A DNA stretch of 7,241 nucleotides from Nitrospinota bacterium (lineage in GTDB: Bacteria > UBA8248 > JACPRG01). A program made the translations under genes and the position numbers. This document shows, in pieces, positions 5,717-7,241 of the stretch (the stretch's first letter is position 1; every line of letters begins with the position of its first letter). The DNA is taken from positions 1 to 7,241 of the forward strand of contig JASLXW010000208.1 in NCBI GenBank assembly GCA_030740135.1. Direction: 5' to 3'. The notes beneath the pieces were generated by a model, which saw nothing but the letters and a program-made list of their open reading frames with translations, did not search any database and had not been told where the DNA came from.

Positions 5717-7144
5717 TCACCCGAAAAAGGGTGGGTCGCCTGTCCCCGCAATCACCCGTCCCTGCATCTCCGCCGGGACGGGAAGTCCGTACAGGCTCAG
5801 GAGCGTCGGGGCCACGTCGTAGAGGGTGAGGCCGGAGAGCGGCGCGCCCGGCGCGGCTTCCTCGCCGGTTTTCTCCCAATCCGATTTCCTGGACATGATG
5901 AAGATCCCGTGGGTGTCGTGGTTGGCGTCGTCGGGTCCGGTGTCGTTCTCCCGGGTGAGGACCTTTCTATGGCCCATCGTGCCCACAGACCGCCAGTCCA
6001 GGTCCCCGAAATACGTGATGAGGTCGGGCGCGACGCCCCGGACCTCCCGGTAGATGTCCCGGGGGAAGAGCACCCGCGTCCCCAGCGGACGGCCGTGCTC
6101 GTCCTTCATCCCTTCCAGCCCCGCCTTCAGGTCGGCGCGGACCCGGGAGACGTCATACGGGGCGATGACTCCCCGCGGCTCCCGTCCCCGGATGTTCAGG
6201 TAGATCCGCCCGTAATAGCCCCCCTCTCCCCAGGCCAGCGTCTTGTCCCAGTCGAATTCCAGCTGAGCGGGCGAGGTTAGCTCCTTGGGGTAGCTCTTCA
6301 CCTTTAGGAATCCCTCGTTCATCAGCCACTCGTTCACGCAAACGCCGCCGTCCATCTTTTTGACGCCGTGATCGGACACGACCAGAATGACCGTCTCGTC
6401 TCCGGCGAGCGCCAGAAGGTCGCCGATCTCCCCGTCCAGATAGCGATAGTAATCCCGGATCACGTTTCCATACGGGCTGCCGCGCTCATGCTTGACGTGG
6501 TTCGGGTCATGGTGCTTCCAGAACCCGTGGTGGATCCGATCCGTCCCCATCTCCACGAACATGAAATAATTCCAGGGCTTGGTTTGGATGAGGCGCCGGA
6601 GGACCCGGAACCGCTTCCGCGTCATGTCGTAGATCCGGTTCAACAGCGCCGGTTTGTCGTCTGTGCGGAATCCTTCCACGTCGAACAGGTAATCCCCCAC
6701 AAGGTCCCGGATTTCCGACTGGAGCTCGGGCGGATGCGTGTGGGCGCTGTCGAGGCCGGGGGTCAGGAAGCACGAGATCAGGTTGCCGTTGACCGGACGC
6801 ACCGGATAAGAGGGCGGAACCCCGACCACCACAACGTCCCGGCCGTCCCGGCCCAGGATGTCCCAAACCCGGTCTTCCCGAACGCTCAGGGACGAGGCGA
6901 TGCCCAGCGCTCCGTATTCATGGGATTTCCGGTTCCGGAACCCGTAAATCCCCAGCTCGCCCGGGTCCCGGCTCGTCATCATGCAGGTCCAGGCGGGTAC
7001 GGTGATGGGCGGGTCGCAGCTCCGAAGCCGCCCGTAAACCCCCGAGGCCATCAGCCGCCTGAGGTTGGGCAACTCATGCCTCCACTGGTCGAAGACCAGG
7101 CTCGGCTCGGCGCAATCGAGCCCGATGAGAATCACCTTCGTCAT
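5717..7144 (-). CDS. Alkaline phosphatase superfamily phosphohydrolase (type I phosphodiesterase/nucleotide pyrophosphatase family)
   Basis: A 475-residue protein with no signal peptide, probably cytoplasmic. The metal and catalytic residues of the AP superfamily are all visible: D10 in IGLDCAEP, the probable nucleophile T48 in TVPAW, D202 and H206 in GTDRIHHGFW, D258 and H259 in VVSDHG, and H412 in NHDTHGIF. Further family features are PNLRRLMASGVYG near the start, RDPGELGIYGF (59-69) and YDVAPTLLSLYGLPVP near the end. The nucleophile is Thr in a TxPxW setting, not the Cys of CxPxR formylglycine sulfatases, so a phosphodiesterase or phosphomonoesterase is more likely than a sulfatase. The substrate is unknown; nucleotides, sugar nucleotides or glycan phosphodiesters are options for this group. 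AAGGA at 7154-7158 lies 9 bases upstream of ATG. The start overlaps the stop of an upstream gene by ATGA, so it is the second or later gene of a leftward operon. Confidence 0.9.
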   Translation of the reverse strand: MTKVILIGLDCAEPSLVFDQWRHELPNLRRLMASGVYGRLRSCDPPITVPAWTCMMTSRDPGELGIYGFRNRKSHEYGALGIASSLSVREDRVWDILGRDGRDVVVVGVPPSYPVRPVNGNLISCFLTPGLDSAHTHPPELQSEIRDLVGDYLFDVEGFRTDDKPALLNRIYDMTRKRFRVLRRLIQTKPWNYFMFVEMGTDRIHHGFWKHHDPNHVKHERGSPYGNVIRDYYRYLDGEIGDLLALAGDETVILVVSDHGVKKMDGGVCVNEWLMNEGFLKVKSYPKELTSPAQLEFDWDKTLAWGEGGYYGRIYLNIRGREPRGVIAPYDVSRVRADLKAGLEGMKDEHGRPLGTRVLFPRDIYREVRGVAPDLITYFGDLDWRSVGTMGHRKVLTRENDTGPDDANHDTHGIFIMSRKSDWEKTGEEAAPGAPLSGLTLYDVAPTLLSLYGLPVPAEMQGRVIAGTGDPPFFG

Positions 7145-7241
7145 GCGCGAAAATCCTTGATGATGAGAACTGCCGGATGCGTCAGACGGCCGCGGCGGCC
7201 ATTCTGGAAACCCAAATCCTGGACGGCGGTGAAACCCGTTC
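7141..7241 (-). CDS. C-terminal end of an unrecognised gene, cut by the window edge
   Basis: On the minus strand one frame is open from the window edge for at least 32 codons to TGA 7143-7141, ending AVLIIKDFRA. The stop overlaps the phosphohydrolase ATG as ATGA, the usual arrangement of translationally coupled genes. Of the three frames, this one has the best third-position G/C content and a plausible protein-like composition (mixed hydrophobic and basic). The visible part (including TGFTAVQDLGF and GRRGRLTHPAVL) matches no family I can name. An alternative is an in-frame upstream extension of the phosphohydrolase, which is also open but has a less gene-like composition. Confidence 0.5.
   Translation of the reverse strand, partial: TGFTAVQDLGFQNGRRGRLTHPAVLIIKDFRA

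Noticed and set aside
5688..5733. Short inverted repeats (TCACC/GGTGA, CACCC/GGGTG) between the convergent cysC and phosphohydrolase genes as a shared terminator
   Set aside because: Stems of only 5-6 bp, mutually exclusive pairings, no T runs on either strand, and partly inside the phosphohydrolase coding end.

Overview
The window is a GC-rich bacterial segment with tightly packed genes, short intergenic gaps, recognisable Shine-Dalgarno sequences and mostly G/C third codon positions. There is no rRNA, tRNA, phage or transposon sequence. The gene content (ACMSD-like amidohydrolase, OFA-type MFS carriers, a separate ATP sulfurylase and APS kinase, an AP-superfamily phosphohydrolase) would fit an environmental lineage such as Desulfobacterota, NC10, Rokubacteria or Tectomicrobia. 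No marker in the window settles the taxonomy.

Layout: (1) 18-1007 (+), an Amidohydro_2 metal-dependent hydrolase/decarboxylase. It carries an in-frame TAG after codon 40 and, further down, a 16-codon stretch read in the wrong frame between two compensating indels. It is either a pseudogene or a poorly sequenced gene. (2) 1191-2468 and 2472-3767 (+), two tandem, clearly homologous 12-helix MFS transporters of the oxalate/formate antiporter-like type, only 3 bp apart. (3) 3869-5029 and 5078-5686 (+), sat and cysC, which together convert sulfate to APS and then to PAPS. (4) 5717-7144 (-), a convergent type I phosphodiesterase/AP-superfamily phosphohydrolase with an intact metal site. (5) 7141-7241 (-), the last 32 codons of an unrecognised gene whose stop overlaps the phosphohydrolase start by 4 bp (ATGA).

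How they may work together: the amidohydrolase and the carriers suggest uptake and decarboxylation or hydrolysis of a small carboxylate. sat-cysC is a complete sulfate activation module that follows the carriers after a gap holding a strong GC hairpin. The phosphohydrolase belongs to a separate leftward operon. Linking the three parts into one system is speculation; no sulfotransferase, PAPS reductase or aprAB is visible here to tell what the activated sulfate is used for.

The most notable observation is the multiply damaged amidohydrolase beside apparently clean neighbours. No convincing new biological system is visible.
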